Of a DNA stretch of 64,000 bases, positions 1 to 11,404 are shown in pieces. The stretch's first letter is position 1. Each line of letters starts with the position of its first letter. The position numbers were made by a program, and so were the translations under genes. The stretch spans positions 186,001 to 250,000 of the forward strand of contig ML978163.1 in assembly GCA_010015745.1 (NCBI GenBank), read 5' to 3'. The stretch comes from Setomelanomma holmii (taxonomy: Eukaryota; Ascomycota; Dothideomycetes; Pleosporales; Phaeosphaeriaceae). The notes beneath the pieces are model-generated. The model saw only the letters and a program-made list of their open reading frames with translations, did not search any database and was not told the origin of the DNA.

Positions 1-1102
1 CAGCCCACCCTGGCGCTCGCATAAGCCCATTCGCTGCGTAGATTTTGATGTCCCATCTCCTCTTTCCAGCGCCCACACCTCTCCCAGGTCGTTTCAGCTC
101 GCAGTTGCAGTCGGTGCACATACTTGCGTCAACCAGAGGATTCTCCATCCACTCCTGTTCCTCGGTGAAGGTGCCGCCAGACATGCGACTCCCTCGACCT
201 GTGCTGTCCCCAGCAGCACTAGCTTCGTAGCCTTCGTCTTCGTTGTCTGAGGCCACATCGGGAGCGACGAAGTGCCCGCACTTTAGCAGCCGAGGCGTCT
301 TGAGCTCGAGGCTCTCGAGTATCCGCTCCTCCAACAAATCGTATTCATCTCGTGGATGTGGAATGAGCAGACCACGTCGCATCAGAATGATGTCCTGCAG
401 CTTCTCCTCTAGGAGCTTGTAGTTCTCCACCAGCCACTCCGGCATGATCCTGACCATCAGGTCGTGCGAGTATGGTACTTGTGGCGGCAGTATTGTGACA
501 TGGAGCAAGACTAGGGGAGCCTGCTGCGGTGTGGGAGTTGGTCGTGGACTCTGTTGATCGCGCACGCTGCCCCTTCGTGACCTGGTCTTCTTCGACACAG
601 GTGTCTCGGATCTCCCACTACGACTTGGTGTCATCAACTTGTACGACCCCTTCAGCCGCTCCTGGGACGTCTCGATGGTTGGCAGAAGTGGCGGGGACGA
701 CATCTGCATTGCGCGCACTGACTCTGGGTTCCGAAAGCGCGGTCGTTCCTTCCGTGGTGTGTACCTTGTCTCGTCTGTCTCATTGGCTTGTTGAACAGGT
801 CTGGTCGCGATTGAGCTTTCTGAGGGTATGGCTGAGACAAAGCTGCACTGCGTCACACCCGATGAACGGCGAGGTTGTGATATCGACTTTCGCGAAGTGT
901 ATGAGCTTCTGTATGGCTGCGGCTCGTCGTCAAGCTCAATGGTAGGGATTGCGTCGTCCGCTGTTGGTAACGATAGTTCCGAGTTGAACGATATGTCTCC
1001 TTCACCCGCCTCAGACGGAGACACAGCCTCCTGATCTTCGGGGTCCTCGTAGATAGCGAATGATGTCAGGCCTGGCGCAGGCGAACGGTGTGAGGTGGTC
1101 AT
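1..1102 (-). CDS. Conserved fungal protein, C-terminus cut by window edge
   Basis: This frame is open from an ATG at 1102 to the first base of the window, giving 367 residues without a stop, so the 3' end lies outside. Residues 1-195 are Ser/Pro/Arg-rich and look disordered. Residues about 198-278 form a compact, probably conserved domain: a hydrophobic strand (LLHVTILPP), a helix around YKLLEEKL, then RGLLIPHPRDEYDLLEERI and LLKCGHF. Near the truncated end a Cys pair (CTDCNC, residues 329-334) suggests a metal-binding knuckle. From memory, proteins with this core are sometimes labelled 'pathway-specific nitrogen regulator' in fungal genomes. I see no DNA-binding motif in the visible part and do not endorse that function. 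It is divergent to the next gene, about 300 bp between starts. Confidence 0.8.
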   Translation of the reverse strand, partial: MTTSHRSPAPGLTSFAIYEDPEDQEAVSPSEAGEGDISFNSELSLPTADDAIPTIELDDEPQPYRSSYTSRKSISQPRRSSGVTQCSFVSAIPSESSIATRPVQQANETDETRYTPRKERPRFRNPESVRAMQMSSPPLLPTIETSQERLKGSYKLMTPSRSGRSETPVSKKTRSRRGSVRDQQSPRPTPTPQQAPLVLLHVTILPPQVPYSHDLMVRIMPEWLVENYKLLEEKLQDIILMRRGLLIPHPRDEYDLLEERILESLELKTPRLLKCGHFVAPDVASDNEDEGYEASAAGDSTGRGSRMSGGTFTEEQEWMENPLVDASMCTDCNCELKRPGRGVGAGKRRWDIKIYAANGLMRAPGWA

Positions 1103-1400
1103 CTTGAATGTTTGTCGCGTGTGCGACTGTCTAGCGGGTGTAAGTCAGGGTCCAGCGATTGTCTGAGTATGGATATGTGGAATGTCCAAAGTAATGCTTC
1201 AGGGATGTCGCTCCGACTTAGTTGGGATGGAATGCTGCAGTTCAAAGAGGTCTGAGCTTCTGCGATGCGTTGTCGTTAAGGTGGAGCTGGCGTTTGTTTA
1301 CACCGCCGGAGAAACACATGTTCCGGTTGCTAGGCGCCTCGACGGCGAAGACTATCCACCTACCAGCCACATACAACTCACCACGCATCTTCCGCATGCC
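1103..1400. promoter_or_regulatory. Bidirectional intergenic promoter region
   Basis: About 300 bp separate the start codons of two divergent genes, so both 5' leaders and promoters must lie here. I see no convincing TATA box. An upstream in-frame ATG for the right-hand gene at 1182 would shorten the region to about 80 bp, but the peptide it would add does not look conserved. Confidence 0.4.
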
Positions 1401-2955
1401 ATGGCTAGCGGGCCAGCGGAGCTGCCTAGCGCGCGACTCTTCCTGGGGCCTGGACAGTACCGCTTTGGCTGCGATAGAATTTGGGTAATTCTCTATGCAG
1501 GTGCTTCTGCAATTACAGACATGTGCGCGAGGCGGCCGTACCACACTGGCAATCGTCTCATCGTAGGATGTCATGGAGAGGACTTTCGTGACCTCGAGCT
1601 ATTGACACGCGTGTTGAGTCTCACCAGCAAAGGTAATATCGACTCTCTTTACGTGCGAATCTGAACCTCGTGGACTCTCCCAACCAGACGATGCATACAA
1701 TGAGCTCTGCGGCGCTCTGCTTGCTAAGTCACCAAGAGTGTACGACGCATGGGAAGATGGAAGTACAACTCCGCATGTTGCTCTTCGAGCCGATGTTCCA
1801 CTAGTATGGACTGTTGACTTCGACCAAGATCGCGTCTTTTATGATAGATATGGCCAGCATCTACTGTATCGCTTCTCGATGCCCGAGAAATATGCCCTTC
1901 GCCTTCGCTTCTTTGAGAGCTATACACCTTTGCAGCTTCCGGTTCTGGAGTCGCAACAAATGGCGACTTTGAAATCTTTAGCAGCTGCGCCCTGCGAAGT
2001 GGTTCCAGAAGCACTGGTTGACCTCGTACATCGCCTTGCCAGCGACTACGAGCACAACTGGCGGGAATCAGGACTGCACGTACAGCGCTACGGCTTACAT
2101 CCGCTTGCGATGGGTGTACTCAGTTGCTTTACCTTGAATTTCAGAGTCCAGAAGATCTGTTCCAACAATTTGCATCTCAACCCTTACAGGACCCGTCCTG
2201 ATCTCAATGGTTTGCTCAAGTGGCGCACATGGCCCAGTCCTCAAGTCGTTTCGACTCTCAGCCTCGGATCAACTCAGATCATTATCACAGAACGCATGAA
2301 TTTAGCTTTGTCGCTTGTTTATGAGCATTTCAGCGACACAATTTTGGGTGGACTCACCAATCAACACAATGACCACTATGAAGGCGAGGTACAGGCCATG
2401 CTACCGGAAATGGATTGTTGCCAGTCGTACGTCAAAATCCACTACATTGTAACGTCAATCCGTGAGATACAGTACTTCGAATTGACCTGGAACTTTGGTC
2501 AGCGACACCTAAAGTGCACACCAAAGATATCTTTCTTCGACGGCAGCGGACCACCGTCTAAGCAAGGTGTACAATGGTTGCTCAACGCCATCCATCAGGA
2601 AACATATCCCGTCACCACTCCAATCCACGACTTGCCACTCGAGCTCCAGGAGATGATCCTCGACTACGCCTGTCCGGCAAGAACATACAATATATTCGAC
2701 CGCACTATCTTTGCTGCGAAGCTCGGCATCGGCGTCTCTTTCTCCTTTCGATCACAGACATTCCCTATCAGGCTGTGTAGCTTGAGCGACGACAGGGAGA
2801 TAGACCGACACGAGCCGGAATATCAGCTCTTGTTCTGGGACGAGTATGTCGGGCTTACATACCAAGTCGATAAGGGTTTCCAGCTCGAAAACTTGACGTG
2901 GAAGTATCGAAATGATGCAAAGATTCATGTTCGTCGAAAGGCCAACAGTAAATAA
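1401..2955 (+). CDS. Hypothetical fungal protein with F-box-like motif near C-terminus
   Basis: Two exons, 1401-1632 and 1688-2955, joined by a 55-bp GT-AG intron, give 499 aa in frame. The ATG at 1401 sits in a good Kozak context (GCCATGG). An ATG at 1182 in the same frame would add 73 residues and cannot be excluded. The N-terminal half is a globular alpha/beta-looking region of unknown family. Around residues 395-410 is LPLELQEMILDYA, which matches the LPxEL..I motif that opens fungal F-box-like domains. It is followed by a stretch (FFAAKLGIGVSF-like, then FWDEYVGLTYQ) seen in uncharacterised Dothideomycete proteins. F-box proteins usually recruit substrates to SCF ubiquitin ligases; that role here is inference only. 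No signal peptide or membrane segment is visible. Confidence 0.72.
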
Positions 2956-3330
2956 CGCTCATGCCAGATCGACGACAGAGCTTCGCTAGCCTGTCTCTTC
3001 TCTGGGTCAATAAGCTATTTTTTATGGCAAGTATGTACTGGTCTTCACAGCATCGTTGATCTCACGATTGGATCAACGTGATATTGAAAGCCTGACCCCA
3101 CATCGAGCACTTCCGAAATGGCCAAGCAACCCTGCCAGTGCCTGTGATAATCTTCAAAGGATTTGGAGGAATCCAAGCAACGGCGAAGGCGGTCCTGGAG
3201 CTACACAGTATGTCGTCTCTTTCCAACGGCATCAAGCAGATCTCTCGCGGGCAATCAGCAACCACTCTCCCAAGTTCTCTCCTGAGACACCCAGGACCAT
3301 TTGTGAAACACCTCGCATATCACTTTCAAC
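2956..3330. other. Convergent intergenic region
   Basis: 375 bp between two genes that converge on each other. It must hold both 3' UTRs. I see no further coding potential. Confidence 0.5.
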
Positions 3331-5212
3331 TTATGTTCCCCAACTCCACCCATCCCACTCCTCCCTCCAAACAACCGGCTCCAACGCCCCCTCCACACTC
3401 AAAATCTGCCCCAACGCACACTCCTCAAACGTAACCTTCTTCTGTTCCTCCTCATAGAACCGGTCAAATCGCTGGTTCATCGCGTCTTTCAGGTTCTTCA
3501 CATCGCCGCTTGGATGCAGCTTTGCCCACGGGCGAGTACATACGACGCCTTTGCAGCGCTTGAGCGTGAGTAACAAGGCGTCGAGCCGGGATTGGAGGCG
3601 GGGAATGGACCAGTGATTGATCTTTGGGAAGGGATGTCTTGAGGACGAGAGCAAGTTGGTGATCTGGTAGGGATCGGTGGAGATGTCGTAGAGTTCGTGG
3701 TCGTTGGTGCACCATACGGTATATGACAGGTCGTAGGCGTCACCGACTACGCGGACGGTTTTGTAAGTGTTGTTTACGATGGCACTGTTGCCGTAGAAGA
3801 CGTTTCCTTCCACTAAGTAATCACCCTGGATGAAGTAAGTGTGTGTCTTATACGCAATTCTTATATCAAGGTTTGCTTACCCAAAACTCTGCAAGGGTGG
3901 AGGAAGAAAGTCAGCGTACGTCCCATGTTCATTTCGCACATGGTCCACTTACCTATATTTACATGCTCGCTCTTCTCCGTTGTCTTCTGCAATTCCTTCG
4001 TAACAGGAATCGGCTCTCCATCAAAATCCTCCCTCAACTCTATCCCCGCCAACGTAAACAACGTAGGCACAATATCCGTATGACTACTCGGCACCTCGAC
4101 CGTGACATTCTTGCCCACACCCGGTCCCCTAATGAAAAACGGAATGTTCACATCTTCTTCAATACCACAGCTCTTTCCCGGCGGCAAGCGATGCTGGCTG
4201 ATATGGAACCCGTTATCCGTAGTATAGATCAAGTACGTGTTTTCCAGGATCTCGGGCCGAGCTTCTAGGCGTTCGATTAGCCCGTCGATGAGTTCGTCGA
4301 CGGCTTGGAGGGATTGCAAGCGTTTGCGGTACCAGTCGTCGTTGTAAGCGATTTCAGAGGCGTTGAGTGCGCGCAGGGTTTTGAAGTAGGATGCTGTGCC
4401 TGGCGTGTCGGGGTTGAATCCTGGGGTGCGTGGGACGGTGGCGTTTGGGAAGAGGTTATCGTGGCGTTTTGCTGGGACAGGTGGGAGGAAGCGTGCGGGG
4501 CGTGGGTTGGTGATTGTTTCAGAGTGTGGTGCGATTGGTGCTACGCCTAGAAAGAATGGGGCTCCAGATGCGTCGTGGGCGGCGATGGCATCGTCGAGAA
4601 AGCCGTTGGCGGCTGCAGCGACGAGGTCGGTGGAGTATTCGCCGGGGAGTTGGCGGTAGGGATCGTGGTTCCGGGTCATGGTCGAGTTGTAGAAGACGTA
4701 TGTTCCTGGGTCGATCAGAAAGTCGGAGCCGTTCCAACCGTTGATGCGAGGATTGTCGTAGGTGGTTGTAGAATGACCATTCATCATTTTTCCGGTATAA
4801 TATGTGTTGAAGCCAGCTTCCTGAAGCCAGACAGGAAGATAAGCATCGTTGAAGCCTTCTTCGATGAACCTTGGATACCCGCCTAACCTCATCAATGATC
4901 TTGATCTCCTACCGAACATGTTAAATACTCACCATATGGTGCAGATACATCTGTAACATTAGTGTTATGGGCAGCTTTACCAGTCAATAGCGATACACGT
5001 GAAGGACAGCACAAAGACACGGTGCAGAAGTGCTTCTTGAACCATGTCCCTTGTTGCGCAAAATGCTTCTGTACTGAAGCTTGGTAGTCGACCGAGTTGA
5101 GGAGTAAATCTTGATCGTCCGTGATGATGAAGACAAAATTTGGTTTCAAGGCATGGCTTGTTACAGCGAGTATCGCCGTTGAGAGTAATAACAATGCTTT
5201 GAATGGTTTCAT
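3331..5212 (-). CDS. Secreted arylsulfatase (sulfatase family, formylglycine-type)
   Basis: Four exons: 5212-4933, 4882-3953, 3888-3881 and 3825-3331. Introns are 50, 64 and 55 bp, and the product is 570 aa. The N-terminus (MKPFKALLLLSTAILAVTSHA) is a clear signal peptide. It is followed by PNFVFIITDDQ, whose paired Asp (32-33) binds the active-site metal in sulfatases. The C-x-P-S-R signature is at residues 68-72 with SLLTG after it; that Cys is oxidised to formylglycine in active enzymes. Downstream family blocks are GGYP...FNDAYLPVWLQEAGFNTYYTGK, YTTDNGFH, EHVNIEFWGDYL and VWCTNDHELYDISTDP. The third exon is only 8 bp and restores the conserved EFW, so the model depends on it. Several N-glycosylation sites fit secretion. 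It probably hydrolyses aryl or other sulfate esters to scavenge sulfur; the exact substrate cannot be read from sequence. Confidence 0.93.
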
Positions 5213-8200
5213 ATTGAGAGGATAGCGAAGAAACGAGCAAGACGAATTGGAAAGCTGTTGTAAGAAGCGTACAATGCCTGTCATAGTCTATAAAATCTAT
5301 AAGCTTCAACAAGCATGTTTCGGTATATTTCGAATTGCGCAAACTTCGCTTCCATTGCGTGCTCGGCACATCTTTGCACTTGCGTGGGGGAGTTTACAAC
5401 GAGGCTCGGGCCGATGAAGCAACATGGAGAATGACGTAGCCAGTAGGAAAAGAACAGCGACGATTACTTTGCGAAGGTCACGATACAAGATGCATACTTG
5501 ACTAGTTGTGGTAATGCATGTGAAAATCTCGATGAGAATCATTTTGCGCACCATTTGCTGTTCCAGTGCGACAAACCTCACTACAATGTTATGCTTTGTG
5601 GGTTGTGTGTCCTGGTGGTTTCCGATGTCGAGCCTCAGCTCCCAGGCGCTAGACCCACAAACAGGAAGTGCTGTTCAAATTAGCGCATGGATGAAGTTAT
5701 CCGTAGTAGTACTTCGTGCTATACGTTCGACCGCTCCTCCAAGGAAGCCAAGGTACGCTGGACTTGCTCGTAGTAACGATGAAATATACCTGGTAGCGTA
5801 TAAGCGTTTCAAGTTTAAGGAAAGCGACAATGACGCTCAAATTACGACCGCGCAAGGGAAAGGCGGCGACTCTTGAGGTACGGAGCAGAGAACGAATGAG
5901 ACAGTCTCGGGTGACTCTGGCAATTCCAAGCAACCAAATACACGAAACTGACCACAAATAGAACAGTTTCGAGAAAATGGTGTGGGCAGTAAGCGAAGAC
6001 TATGAGTGAAGGTTTCTTCCAAGGCAATGTTCTCGAGCACTTGGTGAGTCTTACTACGATCATTTCCGGTGTCAAAGCATTGGCCAGATACCTTGTTTCC
6101 TGGAAGTCCTCGTGCTATCCTCAAGGACCAAACCTAATGCCTCGTGTGTGACTTGAAGAATCTTAGCTGCTTCTTGCGATGGATGTGGTCTTCATCTTGC
6201 AGTCACTCGTGAAGCTGCAAGAGAGACTCGCTGGTCACGCTACCTTACCACTCTCGGTGTTGTATTTCATAGGATGACGTACGCATGGTGTGTAACAGTA
6301 TTGGAGGCGTCCCTGCGCGAATTATTGTCGGCTAAATTGATACGCGCGGTGAGGAAGATGAGGCCGAAGAAAAACAGATACGAAGATCTTCAAAACAGGC
6401 TGGCGATGGAGATGGCGCGACTTTTGAGCTCGGTTTGTTGTGTTGTTTTACACGTCAAGATAAGCCCAGACTATGCCTAGGTTTTGAGGCTCCTCCGATG
6501 GGCTGGCGTGGACTCCGGTGGACGTGATACGCTATACGGTGGCATGTCCCGTGGCTGGATACGAATGTGGCGGGTGTACGGACTTTGAGTTCGTATCTCG
6601 ATATAGGTAGTTGCATCTTGAAAGCCAGCAGTGCGACTGAATTGTACTCTGGGGGCTTTGACCCGCTCCAGTTACTATTCATGGATGAGTAGATCCTGGA
6701 AATGCCATGCGGCGGATGCATGGGATCGACATTGCCGTGCAGGACGTTGCTCGAGATGGTGACTTCGCTATGCGCGATGATTGAGAAGATCTGTGAACCT
6801 CAGGAAGTAACAATGCCATGTTACAATAATTGTATGATTGCGGCGACGGACTTCCCCGTACGCCCGAAGGCAGTTGCCGATCCCATAGACCTGCGAGTCT
6901 CCACAATCCGTAAATCGGTGCAAAGATGCCGATATGTGCTAGGAGGAGTCTCCGATAAGACCGATAAGAAGAAACGTGGTGTTGCTGCTATTTAGAAGCG
7001 ACCTAGAAGTGTTCGCAAAGCCCGCACGCCCGCCGAGAGGCTCGATCATCTATTTCGACAACGCTAGGGCAATCTCTGTGAACTTGAGAGATAGTCTGAG
7101 GCTCCGCTCCTACACAGTAGGTCAATTGTTCATGCCTCGGGTAGAGCTGGAGCGGCCGAGCAATACTAAGCGAATTCTGCTGGCCGTGAAGCCCTGCAAA
7201 TATCGGATAAGGATTGCGATATTTGCTCGCATGTACCAGAATATCAAGGCGACCTAACTGCAAGGAGGGCTATCAGAGTCCTGAAACGTTAGAGTCGATA
7301 TTCGGACGTCGCGAATAGTCGTCAACGCTTGATCAAGCATATGTCTCAATGACAATATTGTTAGCAGGGTCATGGGCGTGGTGTACATGGATGAGGCAAC
7401 TCAGACGACGCAGTCGCATATATCTCGCGTCTGACGGATGCGGCTCTTACACATGATCCCAAGAGCGCGGGTTCGCTACTCAGTCATCATGAGTATGCAG
7501 GCGCAACGGCTTGGGCCACCCGTGATCTGAAACATCACAAAGGTGGGGTCCATTACTGACAAGGCGTGGGGCAAATATGAGAATAGACTGCGCTGGGCGG
7601 AATATCTCAGGAGCGGAGCGCCGATTTCTTTTGTCCGCAGAGGGTGGAGCACGAGGCAGCAAGCCAACGGCGGGATTCCAGAAATGACCAGCAAGGGCCC
7701 GGGCGGTAGGAAAGAAGGGTTTTCGCTTACCCATGCGTGTGGGATGCTGCAAGACTAGCCGGGAGCCAGCTTGTGCCAATCCCTTCTAGCGTTCCTGTCC
7801 GGCGGATGATATTGGTCTAAGCCTGAAAGGCGTGGTGCCGAGCGTATGGATGCGGTCAATCCAAGTCTGATCGGCGACTGCTCGGTGTTCATGTGCTGAG
7901 GCTGATCTGTGGTGATTGAGGGGTGAGGTTTACCGGAGCGTCTTGGAAGTCGGAACCGGGTCACGAGTTGCAAAGAAACCAACAACCTGCTGCGTAACAT
8001 GACATGAGCCAATGCCCGGACCACGGATGAGGTCCCGGCGCACCCATTGCTCTCGTCTTCCCCTTCCACTTGTTCTGTCGTTGAGCAAGGGTGTGCATCC
8101 TGCGAGACTGTTTCTAGAAAAGTTGAAACTCTCGCATCCGCTTGCTTCATGTTTTAATCATAAGCCACAACTTCACCGGTTCATCTTTCGGAGGAAGGGA

Positions 8201-9559
8201 CATAGACAAGTGGCTGTGCTGGTTCTCCACGGAAGTTTCTCGCGTTCGAATGCCTTAACAGGTAAGTCAATATGGCGCTCACACATGATAAGTGCCAATT
8301 AGGGACAAGTACACAAGTGAGGCTTTGTCTAAAATGCTAGTCTAAGCTTCGGAAGCGTGGAATGACATCAAGCTTTGCTTGTACGTACGTAATCGCTAGC
8401 GCGACGAATTGTGCCTCAGCCGAGGTGCTCAAGGAGAATTTTATTCGACACACCCGGCAAGCACGGTCAGGAACGAGACTGGAACGTTTATCGATAGAAT
8501 TGATAGTACGTAAAAGGGTCCAAAGCAGGAGCGTAATGAGCCGATACTGTAAAGGATGAAGCGAGGTATACTGGTGAAGATTGGTTGGCTGCAAGGCGTT
8601 ATTTTGGGACAGGAACGGTGAATGGAATCGGAAGAACATGTGTCAATACAGTCACGTTAGTGTTGGCGCTAGCACGAAGGCAGACCACCTTAATTCTTTT
8701 GTGCATGAGACTGATACTCGCGCAGCAAGTTGCTGCCTACGCACGGTATTGGTGCCGTCTGGTAATCGTGATTGGAAGATGAAGAATTGAGATTGTTCTT
8801 GGAATTGTCCCATGCGGACGGTCCGCAATGTCTCACTCCTCTCAGCCCTCTCTTCAGCCCCAGTCCACAATGGGACAGTGCTCGACGGCTATGGAAGGCG
8901 CAGCCGACGTTCGTACCCAGCAAATATACAAACAAGGAGACGCATTCAGCGCCTCAATGACCAGATATGCCTTGCGCCCTTTCGCAAAATGTTCGCTGCA
9001 GCGACATGTGCATGTGCATGTAGATGAATCGGTAGGCTGACACGCCACAACTCGGTGCCGGTGCGAGGCCGTCGAAATCGGTTCCGGTACGGCCTGACAT
9101 AACAGGATATGATATGCACGAGGGGTGCAAAATCACGGCACACTCAGGATCGCTAGTTTCGTCTTGTTTGGCCGTTGCCCCGGAAGTCTGGCACTGCGCC
9201 TGTGTCATCGGCTGCCGCCACTACCCACGTCAATTTCGGTAGCTGGCAAGCATGATAGGCCAGCGGAAGCATGCCGCGATCATGCCATCGATCGAAGCTC
9301 TTTCTTTTCACGGCAACCAGGCTTTTGGGCGTTGTTGCGAAAAGCATGAAACACCTCTCATCTCCACCTCTTTCGCGCCGAGGTTAGACCCTGTCGATCT
9401 TACGGGTGAGTGTAATGGTGAGGAAGCTGCGCTGTAGGCGATGCTTGCGATGGACCTCCACTCTGGCTTCCCTGATTCGGAGGCATCGTGCTAAATGTCG
9501 GAAGAGGCTGCGTAGCTGCTCTTGGATTATTCCTGGAGGGTTCGTTCAGCCTGTGTCGT
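5213..9559. other. Gene-free stretch of 4.3 kb
   Basis: Read on both strands, the longest frames are about 95-130 codons, overlap one another and lack recognisable motifs or coherent splice neighbours. I find no transposase, reverse transcriptase, terminal repeats or AT-rich decay; composition looks near 50% GC. A short purine/pyrimidine tract (catgtg units) lies near 9005-9021. The left 300-500 bp should include the sulfatase promoter. The right end may hold a short last exon of the neighbouring regulator (9532-9400). Undetected short multi-exon genes or noncoding RNAs remain possible. Confidence 0.55.
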
Positions 9560-11404
9560 TCACGTCCAAATAGGTGTGGCCACGAACCCGCTGAGATAAC
9601 CCGAAGACATTCCAAAAGTGAATGCATGTTCTTGTGGCGCTGTATAAGCCGGCATCACTGATGCAGGAGACCCTAGCGGAGTCTGTTGATAGCTTGTCGC
9701 CCCATATGCGTCAACGGTCGTCCGAGGCACCTCGAGATACGGTGAAGTCGGGGTCGATGACATGCCAGGCGGCAGAAACGTCAATGGCGAAGGAGCGAAG
9801 GCGGGGCTCAGGCTTTGGCCGTAGCTATATTGTGCGATTTGTTGTTCGATGTCGAGATTGAGCGATTCGAGCGCATACGAGGGTTGCTGAACCGGCGACA
9901 TAGTTGTCATCTGTTGTCGTGCCCACTCCCGCCGTGTGTTATACGTAGAGACCATGTCCATCGGATACTGGATCAGATACGACATTGTCTGTGTTCTCGA
10001 GTCAAAGCGCGGATCTTGATATCCCTGAACAACCTGGATAATGTCCTCAAGCGGGCGTAAGGATAGGTCGGCTACGAAGACAGAGGCTACGTCGGGGAAC
10101 ATTGGTTCCAAGGCGAGCGCCGTGGCGTAGAAGTGCGCAAGGACAACAAGGACATTCACGTCTCCACGCTTGGCTGCTAGGAGTGAAATAGGTACCCAGA
10201 AAAGCCATTTGCGGAGGGCGTACAGTTGGTTAAATTGCTCCTCAGGGGTTTGCGGTTGAGTGGATGCTCTCAGGCGATCAAGATAGCCTCTCAGTTGATC
10301 AACCCACTTCGTCTCTTGATCATTTCGATTCAGATACGGCTGAAGTCTTTGCAGAGAGGCATGAATATCCGCAAGGGCATTGAGGTGTTCTCTACGTGCA
10401 TCTTGCGACATTGGCGTGCTGATCGGGTTCATGAAGTGCCTGTTAGGCATTGGGGTGTGCTCAGCAATATAGTCGGCGAAAAGTGACTCCTGTCTCCAGG
10501 GCTGCATGGACTGGATTACCTATATTTGTGATTAGCTGGCTAAATTGTATGAATTTCGATCGACATACCGTTTTCGTGCCAGTAACCAGAGAGGCCCAGC
10601 CACGCCTAAATGCAATCTGTCAATAACGATCCTTGTATCGTGAAGCAGCGCACTCACCAGTCTGTGGCTTGCCATGCGAGGAGAAGAGAAGATGCAAGGA
10701 CAGCATCTGAATTCATTTTCGTAAAGCTCGTAATACCGTCGTGCAAGCCTTTTAGCGCAACGCTTGCGTGATGAAAGGCGAGATTCCGGGTTTCAGTCGA
10801 CTGTGAGATCCAGGCCAAATGAGACGCAGAAAATGCAAGAATTGAATTCATTACGAAGGGATGTGCCGCAGCGATGCTCAGAAATCTGGTAGCGTGTCAG
10901 TGACAGTGTTTAGCGCATGCTTGGACTCTGTACGTACTTGGGCATCATGTCTGTCCAGAGGGTCGACTTTGAGGTTCTGTTCATGTACATCTCGTTTGAA
11001 ATAGAGGACAGATGGTGGATTAGACGAAGGTCAATCCTGTTCAACAGGCGCCATTGCGGCTGCGGATATACCCGCAGATTCGGAAACGGAAAATCTCCTG
11101 TTTGTCTCCAGAGCTCGATGGTCGCCTCGATTTCTGGTGTCCAGAGCAGGTTCGGTTGCTGAGGAGATTGAGGTGACTCTGGCATCATGGCCGTGGGACT
11201 ATCCATGTAGTCGCAACGAACCTGGTGCTTGGTGCAATTGCGACTTGCACAACATTAGTATGCGGGGCGCAAGAGCGAAGTAGTTGGTGCTTACCATTGC
11301 GGGAATGTCTCATCACAGCGGATGTGCCTCCTCTTGCACGTCTTGCATCCCTTTCGGGACTTGGTATGGCTGCGCCTCGAGGGACCTCCACCTGGGCCAG
11401 CCAT
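9560..11404 (-). CDS. Zn2Cys6 transcription factor (Upc2-like class)
   Basis: Five exons: 11404-11295, 11243-10938, 10885-10658, 10605-10569 and 10519-9560. Introns are 49-52 bp and the product is 546 aa. The N-terminus carries the binuclear zinc cluster, Cys 20, 23, 30, 37, 40 and 47 (CX2CX6CX6CX2CX6C), within the block SHTKSRKGCKTCKRRHIRC. Intron 1 falls inside the codon of the fourth Cys. The middle (LAFSASHLAW, ATDWRGWASLVTGTKTV) matches the ligand/activation domain of the sterol-regulator-like class of fungal C6 factors. The C-terminal 120 residues are Pro/Ser/Thr/Gln-rich. Targets are unknown. An alternative 3' end exists: splicing 9587-9533 (55 bp) and ending at 9400 would replace the last nine or so residues with a Pro/Ser/Gln-rich tail and give 581 aa. 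Confidence 0.9.

Noticed and set aside
8195..8265. Possible tRNA (A-box-like TGGCTGTGCTGG and B-box-like GTTCGAATGCC)
   Set aside because: The boxes are about 27 bp apart instead of about 45 bp and no cloverleaf can be formed.
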